NCBI GenBank assembly: GCA_041484845.1
Contig: JBGPIK010000215.1
Location: 1-11,190 of the forward strand
DNA length: 11,190 nt
Direction of reading: 5' to 3'
From: JBGPIK01 sp041484845
GTDB taxonomy: Bacteria > Desulfobacterota > Binatia > UBA9968
In this document: positions 1 through 6,787 of the stretch, piece after piece
Layout of the letters: each line of letters begins with the position of its first letter
Numbering within the stretch: the stretch's first letter is position 1
Notes under the pieces: model-generated
What the model saw: only the letters and a program-made list of their open reading frames with translations
What the model was told of the DNA's origin: nothing
Database searches by the model: none
Made by a program: the position numbers and the translations under genes

Positions 1-839
1 GCGACATTGATATAAGGCGCCTTTTCCAACACCTTGCCTAAGTAGAGATCATAGGCCTTTTGCAGCACCGCCGGATCCTGGATCTTCGTATAGGTGGCCA
101 TCGACTTAAACGTTTGTTCTTTATCGATTCGGGCTCGGTGAATGCCGCGAGCATACGCGCGCATGAATCGGTTAATAACCTCAGGACGGTTCTTGATTAT
201 CGTTCCCACTGCAACCAATGCAGGATTGGGAAAGGCGAGATCCATGTCGGTGATGTTGATCAGCTCTTTAAAACCCATTTTTTCAACGGCAAACAGCGTC
301 GGCGGCGACACGACGCCGGCATCAACGGAGCCGCCCTGCAGCCCTCCCGCAATGGTGCCCATAAACCCCAGCTGAAACAGGGTCACGTCCTTATCCGGGT
401 TCAAGTTATACTTTTTCAGCGCATAGCGAATCGATATATCGGGAGCCGATCCGAAGCGCGTAATGCCGATTTTCTTTCCTTTAAGCGCCTCCACGCTTTT
501 GATTTCGGGCCTGACATACAAGGAAAAGATCATTTTGTTTACTGCGGCGCCGATCATTTTGATATCGGCTCCTTGAAGCGATGCGGCCATCGCGGAACTG
601 CCGTTCAAGGCTCCAATGTCAATCTCGCCCGCGATGGTCACCTGCGCGAGTTGCGTCCCACTGGGGATGAGAATGAGCTGGTCATCGAGCCCTTCTCGGG
701 TAAAGTAGCCGCCATCGTGAGCCACCCAGATGCCGATGTAGGCTCCGCTGATGGAGCTGTAGCCGATGCGAATGCGATCAGCGGCCTCCAGCTCGCGGCA
801 TCCTAGGAGAAGCGATAGGATCACTAATAATTTTTTCAT
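1..839 (-). CDS. ABC transporter substrate-binding protein, NMT1/TauA-like (3' end outside window)
   Basis: The reading frame is open from an ATG at 839 down to the window edge, giving 279 codons with no stop, so the C-terminus lies outside. The protein begins MKKLLVILSLLLGCRELEAA, a Lys-rich start, a hydrophobic stretch and LLGC. That could be a lipobox at Cys14, or a type I signal peptide cut after about LEA. The mature part starts RIRIGYSSISGAYIGIWVAH followed by DGGYFTREGL, the opening typical of NMT1/THI5/TauA-like periplasmic binding proteins that deliver small organic ligands (sulfonates, pyrimidines, nitrate and similar) to an ABC importer. Other family-like patches are IPSGTQLAQVTIAGEIDIG and the segment KSVEALKGKKIGITRFGSAP. 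A plausible ribosome binding site (AAAAGGA) lies 6-8 bases before the ATG. No permease or ATPase gene is visible, so the ligand cannot be named. Family call is fairly firm; substrate unknown. Confidence 0.85.
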   Translation of the reverse strand, partial: MKKLLVILSLLLGCRELEAADRIRIGYSSISGAYIGIWVAHDGGYFTREGLDDQLILIPSGTQLAQVTIAGEIDIGALNGSSAMAASLQGADIKMIGAAVNKMIFSLYVRPEIKSVEALKGKKIGITRFGSAPDISIRYALKKYNLNPDKDVTLFQLGFMGTIAGGLQGGSVDAGVVSPPTLFAVEKMGFKELINITDMDLAFPNPALVAVGTIIKNRPEVINRFMRAYARGIHRARIDKEQTFKSMATYTKIQDPAVLQKAYDLYLGKVLEKAPYINV

Positions 840-880
840 GATTTATCCTTTTCAAAGCATTTAATCTATGTGGGGCGATT

Positions 881-900
881 CCCCGCAGCTTGCTGCGGGG
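881..900. repeat. Perfect GC-rich hairpin, REP-like
   Basis: CCCCGCAG pairs perfectly with CTGCGGGG around a CTTG loop (889-892), an 8-bp stem closed by G-C with a CUUG-type tetraloop. Seen on the + strand it is followed by TTATTCATT, which is not a clean T-run, and it lies between two divergent starts, so a terminator role makes little sense. Short GC-rich palindromes of this kind resemble REP elements mobilised by RAYT/Y1 transposases; that link is inference, because only one copy is visible here. The upstream GGGG at 872-875 can instead pair with CCCC at 881-884, so two exclusive folds exist. Confidence 0.5.
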
Positions 901-1106
901 TTATTCATTATTCCGCAAGCCTGTTGGCTTAGATATTCCAGGAAGCCTAAATCATCAAGAGGTTGTTATCGGTCCCCGCCTGCCCTGCCCCGCGTCCTGG
1001 ATAGTAAAGGGCACCCGCATCGGGAAGTTCCGGCATTCCGTGTTCATCAAGTCGCAGCGTAACCACTCCGGCAAAAACAATCCGTCGATCGCTTTCCCAC
1101 TTTCGT

Positions 1107-1135
1107 TTGACCCGCTCCCGTACTTTCACTATGTT
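1107..1135 (+). promoter_or_regulatory. Putative sigma70-like promoter for the PanE-like gene
   Basis: TTGACC (1107-1112) matches the -35 consensus in 5 of 6 bases. After exactly 17 bases comes TATGTT (1130-1135), 4 of 6 for the -10. Transcription would begin near 1142, giving a leader of about 30 bases that contains the GGGAGGG ribosome binding site of the gene starting at 1172. Found by eye only. Confidence 0.5.
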
Positions 1136-1171
1136 GGGCGTATTTCGAGGAGCTTTACGGGAGGGCGCGGC

Positions 1172-2176
1172 ATGCGCATGATCGTCATCGGAACAGGACC
1201 CATCGGAGGAATCATCGGCGGCCGGCTGGCGCGCGCCGGTCATGACATCACCTTCGTCGACGTCGATAAAGAGCACGTCGCCGCCATCCGCGACAAGGGC
1301 TTGCAAGTCGATGTTCCTGACGGCTCTTTCAACGTAAAAATCCCGATCGTTTTCCCCGATGAGATCGACGGCAAGTTCGATATCGGCTTCATTGCCGTGC
1401 GCTCCAATTACACGCCCGACGCGCTTGGCACTGTCATGCCCCACCTCGCCGACCGCGGGCTGCTGGTCTCGATGCAAAACGGTATCAATCCTCCGCTGCT
1501 TGAACAACGGGTTGGACCGGATCGCACCCTGGGCGTCGCCATTCGCATGGGCTGCAACCGAGTCGCCGCCGGCCACGTGCGCACGGCGATACGCGGCCAT
1601 CTCTATGTCGGTCATCTCCACGGCAAGACCACGCCGCAGCTCGAAAACGTCCATGCGCTGCTCAATTCCGTCATTCCCAGCGAAATTTCCGATAACATTT
1701 TAGGCGTGCTCTGGAGCAAGCTCACCTATACTTGCCTGGGTTATTTCGGCTCGCTCGCCGACGCGCCGCTGGCGACCAGCTGCGTAGATGAAAAATACCG
1801 CCGCATGCTCGTCGATTTCTTTGCCGAAGTCGTGGCGACGGGCCAAGCCGCCGGCGCTCGCTTCATCCCGCTGGCCGAGTACCATCCGCTGGATTTTAGC
1901 CCCGACAACGCCTTCGAAAAACGGCTCGCGCTGATCAACGGAATGGCAAAGACGTGGAAGCTGGACGACCGCAAAGGACCGCTGCGACAGATTCAGAGAG
2001 GCGTAAGAACTGAAGTCGATTTTACTCTTGCCCACGTGGTTCGCGAAGGTCAGCGGTTGAAGGTTTCCACACCCCTTTGTCAAAAGCTGCTGGAAATGAT
2101 TCACGAGCTCGAATCCGGAAAACGAAAGCTCAGCCTGCAAAACTACGCCGAGCTCGCGGCTACGACAAAGCCCTAA
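1172..2176 (+). CDS. 2-dehydropantoate 2-reductase family (ApbA/PanE) oxidoreductase
   Basis: A 334-residue protein. The start at 1172 (MRMIVIGTGPIGGIIGG) puts the dinucleotide-binding GxGxxG at residues 7-12, directly at the N-terminus as in the family, and has GGGAGGG about 6 bases upstream. The in-frame extension back to 890 is rejected. Ketopantoate reductases reduce 2-dehydropantoate with NADPH in pantothenate synthesis. Family marks seen are the Rossmann fold ending in FVDVD (28-32), MQNGI with Asn103, and WSKL with Lys183, the position of the catalytic lysine. The C-terminal RTEVDF (279-284) corresponds to the usual RTEIDY, but the Asn-Gly that normally follows is Leu-Ala here (286-287). 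Length fits the family (about 300-340). That loss, and the absence of other pan genes nearby, means another 2-oxoacid substrate is possible. It is 95 bases from the next gene and probably a separate transcript. Confidence 0.85.
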   Translation: MRMIVIGTGPIGGIIGGRLARAGHDITFVDVDKEHVAAIRDKGLQVDVPDGSFNVKIPIVFPDEIDGKFDIGFIAVRSNYTPDALGTVMPHLADRGLLVSMQNGINPPLLEQRVGPDRTLGVAIRMGCNRVAAGHVRTAIRGHLYVGHLHGKTTPQLENVHALLNSVIPSEISDNILGVLWSKLTYTCLGYFGSLADAPLATSCVDEKYRRMLVDFFAEVVATGQAAGARFIPLAEYHPLDFSPDNAFEKRLALINGMAKTWKLDDRKGPLRQIQRGVRTEVDFTLAHVVREGQRLKVSTPLCQKLLEMIHELESGKRKLSLQNYAELAATTKP

Positions 2177-2243
2177 ATCAAGGTCCGGGCTCGCAACTCG
2201 TCCCTGCCGGATGGCCCGCCTCCGCCGCCTGATTTGCGTTCCT

Positions 2244-2272
2244 CTAGATATAGTGATAACCATATATAGCTA
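2244..2272 (+). promoter_or_regulatory. Putative operator dyad and -10 box at the ArsR gene start
   Basis: This AT-rich patch in GC-rich DNA contains TAGATATA (2245-2252) and TATAGCTA (2265-2272), an inverted repeat with 7 of 8 positions matching and a 12-base spacer; its last base is the A of the regulator's ATG. TATAGT (2249-2254) inside it is 5 of 6 to a -10 consensus, although no good -35 lies at the right distance. No ribosome binding site is evident before the ATG, so the leader may be very short. A dimeric ArsR protein bound here would block its own promoter. Binding is inferred, not shown. Confidence 0.4.
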
Positions 2273-2622
2273 TGCTTCGCTCATCTGGCGACCAGCTGCA
2301 GACCTTCAAGGCTGATTTCTTCAAGGCGCTGGCGCATCCGCTGCGCATCCGTATCCTGGAACTGTTACTCGAGCGCGAACGGAGCGTCCAGGAGATTCAG
2401 GTGGCGTTGGGCGTCGATCAGCCTATCGTCTCGCAGCAGTTGGCCATTCTCCGCGCCAAGAACATTGTCGAGCCGCGCAGGCAGGGCGCGGCGATCCGCT
2501 ACGCGGTCCGGGACCGGGCGCTCGGGGAACTGCTAAGCGTCGCCCGCAAAATTTTTAACAACCATCTGGTCGGGACCCAGACAATGCTGCGCGAGCTCAC
2601 ACGCGAACGCCGAAAGCGATAA
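2272..2622 (+). CDS. ArsR-family winged-helix transcriptional regulator
   Basis: A 116-residue DNA-binding protein, the usual size for the family. The motif FFKALAHPLRIRILELL (16-32) is the classic ArsR opening. It is followed by the helix-turn-helix SVQEIQVALGVDQPIVSQQL (38-57) and the recognition-helix/wing region LAILRAKNIVEPRRQGAAIRYAV. The protein contains no cysteine at all, so the ELCVCDL metal site of arsenic/cadmium sensors is absent, and the C-terminal helix has a single His; the signal is thus unlikely to be a classic metal. The stop TAA (2620-2622) directly abuts the ATG of the Fe-S subunit gene, so the two are almost surely co-transcribed. In M. tuberculosis the ArsR protein Rv0081 heads the equivalent gene cluster and represses it; the same role is inferred here. 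The dyad over its start supports autoregulation. Confidence 0.9.
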   Translation: MLRSSGDQLQTFKADFFKALAHPLRIRILELLLERERSVQEIQVALGVDQPIVSQQLAILRAKNIVEPRRQGAAIRYAVRDRALGELLSVARKIFNNHLVGTQTMLRELTRERRKR

Positions 2623-3132
2623 ATGCAATTATTCGCCAAGATTTTGAAAGTCGGAATCGTCACCGAACCGCTTGCGGCTGACCATGAAGCGCTGGAGCTG
2701 GCTCGGCAAGTGGAAGCGAAAACTCAAAAGATATTGGGCCGTGCCCTCGGCATCCGCCAGGTCGATGCCGGTTCGTGCAACGGCTGTGAGATTGAAATCA
2801 CCGGTATGACCAGCCCCTACTACGATCTCGAACGCTTTGGATTGCACTTCGTCGCCTCTCCCCGTCATGCCGACATGCTGCTGGTGACGGGACCCGTCAC
2901 GCGCAACATGGAGGTGCCGCTGCGAAAAACCTATGAGGCGACGCCGTCACCGAAAATCGTCGTGGCCGTCGGCGACTGCGCGCAAACCTGCGGCGTCTTT
3001 AAAGGAAGTTACGCGGTTGCCGGCAGTGTCGATACGGTGATTCCCGTCGATGTCTTCGTGCACGGATGTCCCCCTGAGCCTGCCGATATTTTGCGCGGTA
3101 TCCTGGCGGCGCTCGATCGCTTTCCGCACTAA
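2623..3132 (+). CDS. hyfI: Hydrogenase-like/complex I-like Fe-S small subunit (HycG/HyfI/NuoB family)
   Basis: A 169-residue soluble subunit that would carry the proximal [4Fe-4S] cluster (N2 in complex I) at the interface with the large subunit. The four ligands are visible: Cys52 and Cys55 in GSCNGCEIEI, Cys119 in VGDCAQTCG and Cys149 in HGCPPEP. The Glu after Cys55, conserved in hydrogenase small subunits, is also present. Cys123 is an extra cysteine close to the cluster, where many relatives have Gly. The segment SPYYDLERFG (64-73) and the SPRHADMLLVTGPVTRNM patch match HycG/HyfI rather than NuoB. At 169 residues it is shorter than E. coli HycG (about 255) and close to mycobacterial Rv0082. 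The start at 2623 immediately follows the regulator's stop; the next gene begins 10 bases after its own stop. The symbol marks homology only, since the complex lacks a Ni-Fe site. Confidence 0.9.
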   Translation: MQLFAKILKVGIVTEPLAADHEALELARQVEAKTQKILGRALGIRQVDAGSCNGCEIEITGMTSPYYDLERFGLHFVASPRHADMLLVTGPVTRNMEVPLRKTYEATPSPKIVVAVGDCAQTCGVFKGSYAVAGSVDTVIPVDVFVHGCPPEPADILRGILAALDRFPH

Positions 3133-3142
3133 TCATTAACCT

Positions 3143-5173
3143 ATGGACACGACGCTTTTTAGCGGTTTATTGGCCGCTTTAATCATTTGTTATCTCGCCG
3201 GCGCGGTTTGCGCGCTGACGATGGCTGAATCACGCGGACGGATTCTGGCGGCCGCAGGCGCCGTTATGGGCTCCGTCGCCACGATTGGGTTGGGCGTCGC
3301 GGCGCTGACGACCGACTCTGTCTTTAGCATAACGCTCGATTTTCTACCCTTGGGTGGCTGCGCGCTCCGTATCGACGGACTCGCCGCGCCCTTTCTCCTT
3401 CTAACGGGCCTGGTCGGCGCCGCTTCGGCGGTCTACGGCTGTGGTTATTCCGCGGCCTACCAAGGCGTTTACTCGTTGCGCAAGCTCGGCGCCTTATTTA
3501 ATCTCTTGCTTTTGACTCTCGCGCTCCAGGTAATGGCTGCCAATGTCGTCACCTTTCTTTTCCTATGGGAGACGATGTCGCTGCTCTCTTACCTCTTAGT
3601 ACTGACGGAGCATCGCGAGCCTGCGACGATCCGCGCAGCCAACTGGTACATCGCCATTAGCCACATCGGGTTTGCCGCGCTTCTCGCTATGTTTCTGCTG
3701 CTCGCGCGCGGCGATCTGACGGCGGCTTTTGATTCCCTGCGCGCCAACGCGCCCAATCTGCCGGAGCGCAACCTAGTCTTTCTCCTTGCGTTGCTCGGCT
3801 TCGGCGCCAAGGCGGGATTGCTCCCTCTCCATGTCTGGCTTCCGATGGCGCATCCCGTAGCGCCGAGCCACGTCTCGGCGCTCATGTCCGGGGTCGTCCT
3901 GAAGATGGGCGTGTATGGATTTTGCCGCGTTCTGTTGGATATTTTAGGCGTGGGGCCCCCGTGGTGGGGCGGCCTGGTTCTCGCAGTGGGAGTTGCGTCA
4001 GCCCTGTTCGGTGTCCTTTACGCTTTAATGGAGCACGATCTTAAACGACTGCTCGCCTATCACTCGGTGGAGAACATTGGCATCATCTTCATCGGCATCG
4101 GTGCCGGGTTGATGTTCCAGAGTTATGGATTGCTCATGTTGGCGACGCTCGGCTTTATTGCCGCCCTCTATCACGCCCTGAATCATGCATGTTTCAAAGG
4201 ACTGCTTTTTCTTGGAGCCGGCTCGGTTATGCACGCGACCTACACAAGAAACATGGAAAAAATGGGCGGACTCATCAAGAAAATGCCGCGGACCGCGCTG
4301 GCGTTCCTGATCGGCGCCGCGTCGATTTCAGCGCTGCCGCCTCTGAACGGGTTCGCATCCGAGTGGCTCGTGTTTCAGGCCCTGCTCGGCGGCTCCCGTA
4401 TTCCCGAGCCGGCGGTCGCCCTAATGATCCCGATCGCAGTGGCCTTGCTCGCGCTCACGGGAGGCCTGGCCATGGCGTGTTTCGTTAAGGCATTCGGCAT
4501 TACTTTTCTTGCGCTCCCGCGCTCGAAGGCTGCGGAACAAGCGCACGAATCTCCTGCTTCAATGCAGGCGGGCATGGGAATCCTCGCCTTCGCCTGCATC
4601 GCGCTCGGGCTGATCCCGTTTATTGTTGTTCCCGTGTTCGGGCGCGCTCTCGCAGGATTGGGCCGGCTCCCGTGGGAAACGGCCACGTTTACGTTGGCGC
4701 TTCCGCTCAGCACCCCCGGGACTTTCGGATCCATGTCTTCTCCATTGCTGGCGGCTGGGTTGCTCATCCTATTGGCGGCGATTCCGCTTGCACTGTGGTT
4801 GACGGGCGCTCACCAGCGCATCCGTTTTGGCGATACTTGGGGGTGCGGCAGGATCGGACAAACACCGCGCATGCAGTATACGGCAACCGCCTTCGCCGAG
4901 CCGCTGCGACGCGTTTTTGCGGAGCTTTACCGACCGACACAGGATCTCTCTATCGATTTTCACCCGGAGTCGAAGTACTTCGTCCAATCCATCGAGTATC
5001 AAAGCGAAATTCATCCCTGGTTTGAAAAGCTGCTCTATCAACCGCTGATCGGAATTTTCCAAAAGACCGCCGATCGCGTGCGCTGGATTCAGGCGGGATG
5101 GCTCGGCCTTTATTTGGCTTACATGTTGGTCGCACTTATCGCATTGCTGGTTATCGCTGGGTGGCTTCCATGA
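3143..5173 (+). CDS. hyfB: HyfB/HycC-like proton-translocating antiporter subunit (NuoL/M/N family)
   Basis: A 676-residue polytopic membrane protein, the length of E. coli HyfB (about 672), expected to move H+ or Na+ across the inner membrane. The family's buried charges are present: Glu143 in LWETMSLLSY (TM5), Lys223 in FGAKAGLLPLHVWLP (TM7), Lys254 in GVVLKMGVYGF (TM8), the HDLKRLLAYHSVEN loop (298-311), and His349/Lys352 in HACFKGLLF (TM11/12). A second antiporter-type Glu407 sits in ASEWLVF. The C-terminal cytoplasmic part carries WGCG and PRMQYTATAFAEPLRRVF, which are typical of hydrogenase-4 subunit B, followed by a final transmembrane helix. The last codon overlaps the next start as ATGA (5170-5173), indicating translational coupling. 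No clear ribosome binding site precedes its ATG; coupling to the upstream gene 10 bases away may serve. The likely mycobacterial counterpart is Rv0083. Confidence 0.93.
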   Translation: MDTTLFSGLLAALIICYLAGAVCALTMAESRGRILAAAGAVMGSVATIGLGVAALTTDSVFSITLDFLPLGGCALRIDGLAAPFLLLTGLVGAASAVYGCGYSAAYQGVYSLRKLGALFNLLLLTLALQVMAANVVTFLFLWETMSLLSYLLVLTEHREPATIRAANWYIAISHIGFAALLAMFLLLARGDLTAAFDSLRANAPNLPERNLVFLLALLGFGAKAGLLPLHVWLPMAHPVAPSHVSALMSGVVLKMGVYGFCRVLLDILGVGPPWWGGLVLAVGVASALFGVLYALMEHDLKRLLAYHSVENIGIIFIGIGAGLMFQSYGLLMLATLGFIAALYHALNHACFKGLLFLGAGSVMHATYTRNMEKMGGLIKKMPRTALAFLIGAASISALPPLNGFASEWLVFQALLGGSRIPEPAVALMIPIAVALLALTGGLAMACFVKAFGITFLALPRSKAAEQAHESPASMQAGMGILAFACIALGLIPFIVVPVFGRALAGLGRLPWETATFTLALPLSTPGTFGSMSSPLLAAGLLILLAAIPLALWLTGAHQRIRFGDTWGCGRIGQTPRMQYTATAFAEPLRRVFAELYRPTQDLSIDFHPESKYFVQSIEYQSEIHPWFEKLLYQPLIGIFQKTADRVRWIQAGWLGLYLAYMLVALIALLVIAGWLP

Positions 5174-6111
5174 ACGCCTGGCTCTTTGAAGTGTTTGAGG
5201 CGCTGTTCGCTCTCGCTCTCGCGCCGGGATTGGTAGGACTGATCCGCTGGATCAAAGCCCGCCTGCAGAGCCGCTTGGGTCCGCCGCCATGGCAGCCTTA
5301 CCACGAGCTGCGCAAACTGTTGCGCAAAGAAGTCGTCGTTTCTCACAATGCTTCCTGGCTGTTTCGCGCCGCCCCTTACGTTGTTGCGGCGAGCACGCTG
5401 GCCATTGCTTTTCTCGTCCCTCTCATCGTTGTACCGCGCCGCTTCGATATGATCGGCGATCTCTTTGTCGTCGTGTATCTGCTCTTGCTTGGCACGTTTT
5501 GGTTAGCGCTGGCGGGCTTGGATCCGGGCTCTGCCTTTGGCGGCATGGGGGCAAGCCGCGACGTAACCGTAGCGGCACTGGCGGAACCCACTACCGCCAC
5601 GGCGATATTTTCGTTGGCGCTCGGGGCGGGCTCCACGAATCTCGGCGCCATTGTGGTCGCCACCTTGAATGACCCGTGGACGGTGTTGACGCCGGGACAC
5701 CTTTTGGCCTTTGCTGCCCTCTTCGTCGTCGCGCTTGCCGAGACTGGCCGGCTCCCGGTCGATAATCCCGCAACGCACCTCGAATTGACCATGATTCACG
5801 AGGCCATGATTTTAGAGTACTCGGGAAAGTACCTCGCGCTCCTCGAATGGGCGGCGGGACTGAAGCTTCTTCTCTTCCTTTCGCTTCTGGCGAATCTTTT
5901 TTTTCCTTGGGGCATCGCCACGAACTTCACGCCGGCCGCGCTCGCCTGGGCGCTCGTGACCTTGCTGCTTAAGTTATTGGCTCTGGCCGTCGTGTTGGCC
6001 GTGATTGAAACACGTGTGGCCAAGCTGCGCCTGTTTCGGGTGCCGGAACTGCTTACGGCCTCCTTTGTGCTCGCTTTGCTGGCGATCACGTCGTCGTTTC
6101 TGTTGAGGTAA
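5170..6111 (+). CDS. hyfC: HyfC/HycD-like membrane subunit (NuoH family)
   Basis: A 313-residue membrane protein homologous to NuoH, which in complex I docks the soluble arm and forms the entry to the proton path. I chose ATG 5170 because it gives the family length (HycD about 307, Rv0084 about 316), begins directly with the first helix, and overlaps the upstream stop as ATGA; the open frame back to 5098 lies inside the HyfB-like gene. Diagnostic segments are KARLQSRLGPPPWQPYHELR (29-48), GSAFGGMGASRDV (120-132), and the acidic ETGRLPVDNPATHLELTMIH (191-210) followed by Glu211 and Glu216 in EAMILEYSG. These charged loops match HycD and complex I subunit 1 and appear intact. Three bases separate its stop from the next ATG. 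Confidence 0.93.
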   Translation: MNAWLFEVFEALFALALAPGLVGLIRWIKARLQSRLGPPPWQPYHELRKLLRKEVVVSHNASWLFRAAPYVVAASTLAIAFLVPLIVVPRRFDMIGDLFVVVYLLLLGTFWLALAGLDPGSAFGGMGASRDVTVAALAEPTTATAIFSLALGAGSTNLGAIVVATLNDPWTVLTPGHLLAFAALFVVALAETGRLPVDNPATHLELTMIHEAMILEYSGKYLALLEWAAGLKLLLFLSLLANLFFPWGIATNFTPAALAWALVTLLLKLLALAVVLAVIETRVAKLRLFRVPELLTASFVLALLAITSSFLLR

Positions 6112-6114
6112 TCG

Positions 6115-6771
6115 ATGCAGTCGCTCTTCTCACAGTTGGCAATCCTAGGTTCGAGTCTCACACTCCTATGCGGCCTGATGCTGTTGTGGCACCGCAGTGT
6201 CCACGCTTACACGAATGCCTTCGCCTGGCAGTCCGTGGTTCTAACCGGGATCATAGCCATCGTCGGCTACTTCGAAAGCCACCCGGAGATGTATTTTGTC
6301 GCGGCGCTCTTCCTTGTGTTTAAGGGCTGGATCATTCCCCGGCTCTTGCGGCGCATCGAGCAGCCCTTGGGCGATGAGCAAGAATTGCGACCCTATGTCA
6401 ATACTGCGACGTCGCTGCTCCTAAGCGCATTGCTTGTCTTGTTCGCTTACGCGGTGTCGCGTCCGCTCGTCGCGCTCAGTCGGCTTCCGACACGCGCCGG
6501 GATGCCATTGGCGCTCGGCCTTATCTTCGTTAGCTTGTTCGTGATCGCCAGCCGCAAAAAAGCGTTGACGCAGGTGATCGGCTTTCTCATGCTTGAAAAC
6601 GGCATCGCGCTTCTTGCCGTGCTGGGGACTTATGGAATTCCGTTGGTCGTCGAGCTTGGCGTCTTTTTGGATTTGTTGCTGGGGGTCATCGTCATGCAGC
6701 TGGTTATTTACCAAATACGCGACACCTTCGAGAGCATTGACGTCGAACAACTCGGGAGATTACGGCATTGA
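6115..6771 (+). CDS. hyfE: HyfE-like membrane subunit (NuoK-like C-terminal half)
   Basis: A 218-residue protein with about seven hydrophobic segments, the size of E. coli HyfE (216) and of mycobacterial HycP/Rv0085 (about 220). HyfE proteins are membrane subunits of hydrogenase-4-type complexes; their C-terminal half resembles NuoK, a small proton-channel subunit. Here the NuoK-like part includes FLMLENGIALL (157-167, Glu161) and VVELGVFLDLLLG (178-190, Glu180, Asp186), buried acids of the kind that carry protons. The N-terminal half contains FKGWIIPRLLRR (69-80). GAGG lies 6 bases before the ATG, at the end of the previous gene. A 16-base gap leads to the next gene. Function within the complex is inferred from family and position. 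Confidence 0.9.
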   Translation: MQSLFSQLAILGSSLTLLCGLMLLWHRSVHAYTNAFAWQSVVLTGIIAIVGYFESHPEMYFVAALFLVFKGWIIPRLLRRIEQPLGDEQELRPYVNTATSLLLSALLVLFAYAVSRPLVALSRLPTRAGMPLALGLIFVSLFVIASRKKALTQVIGFLMLENGIALLAVLGTYGIPLVVELGVFLDLLLGVIVMQLVIYQIRDTFESIDVEQLGRLRH

Positions 6772-6787
6772 GCGGAAGGGAATCGCA

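Larger units (their letters stand above)
840..1171. other. Divergent intergenic region, 332 bp
   Basis: This gap separates the - strand binding protein start from the + strand oxidoreductase start. It holds a strong GC-rich hairpin (881-900), a weaker 5-bp hairpin (917-930, AAGCC-TGTT-GGCTT) and a sigma70-like promoter (1107-1135). A frame in phase with the downstream gene is open from 890, but its translation resembles no protein start and includes the hairpin, so I treat it as non-coding. I see no tRNA or small gene here. Confidence 0.6.

Noticed and set aside
60..806. Open frame of 248 codons on the + strand opposite the first binding protein gene
   Set aside because: Its translation has no recognisable domain and it lies antisense to a well-supported NMT1-like gene.
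890..1171. N-terminal extension of the PanE-like protein to an ATG at 890
   Set aside because: It would place about 94 unrelated residues before the Rossmann fold, runs through the 881-900 hairpin and the putative promoter, and lacks the good ribosome binding site found before 1172.
947..1654. Open frame of 235 codons on the - strand across the PanE-like gene start
   Set aside because: No family resemblance; antisense to the Rossmann domain of a clear gene.
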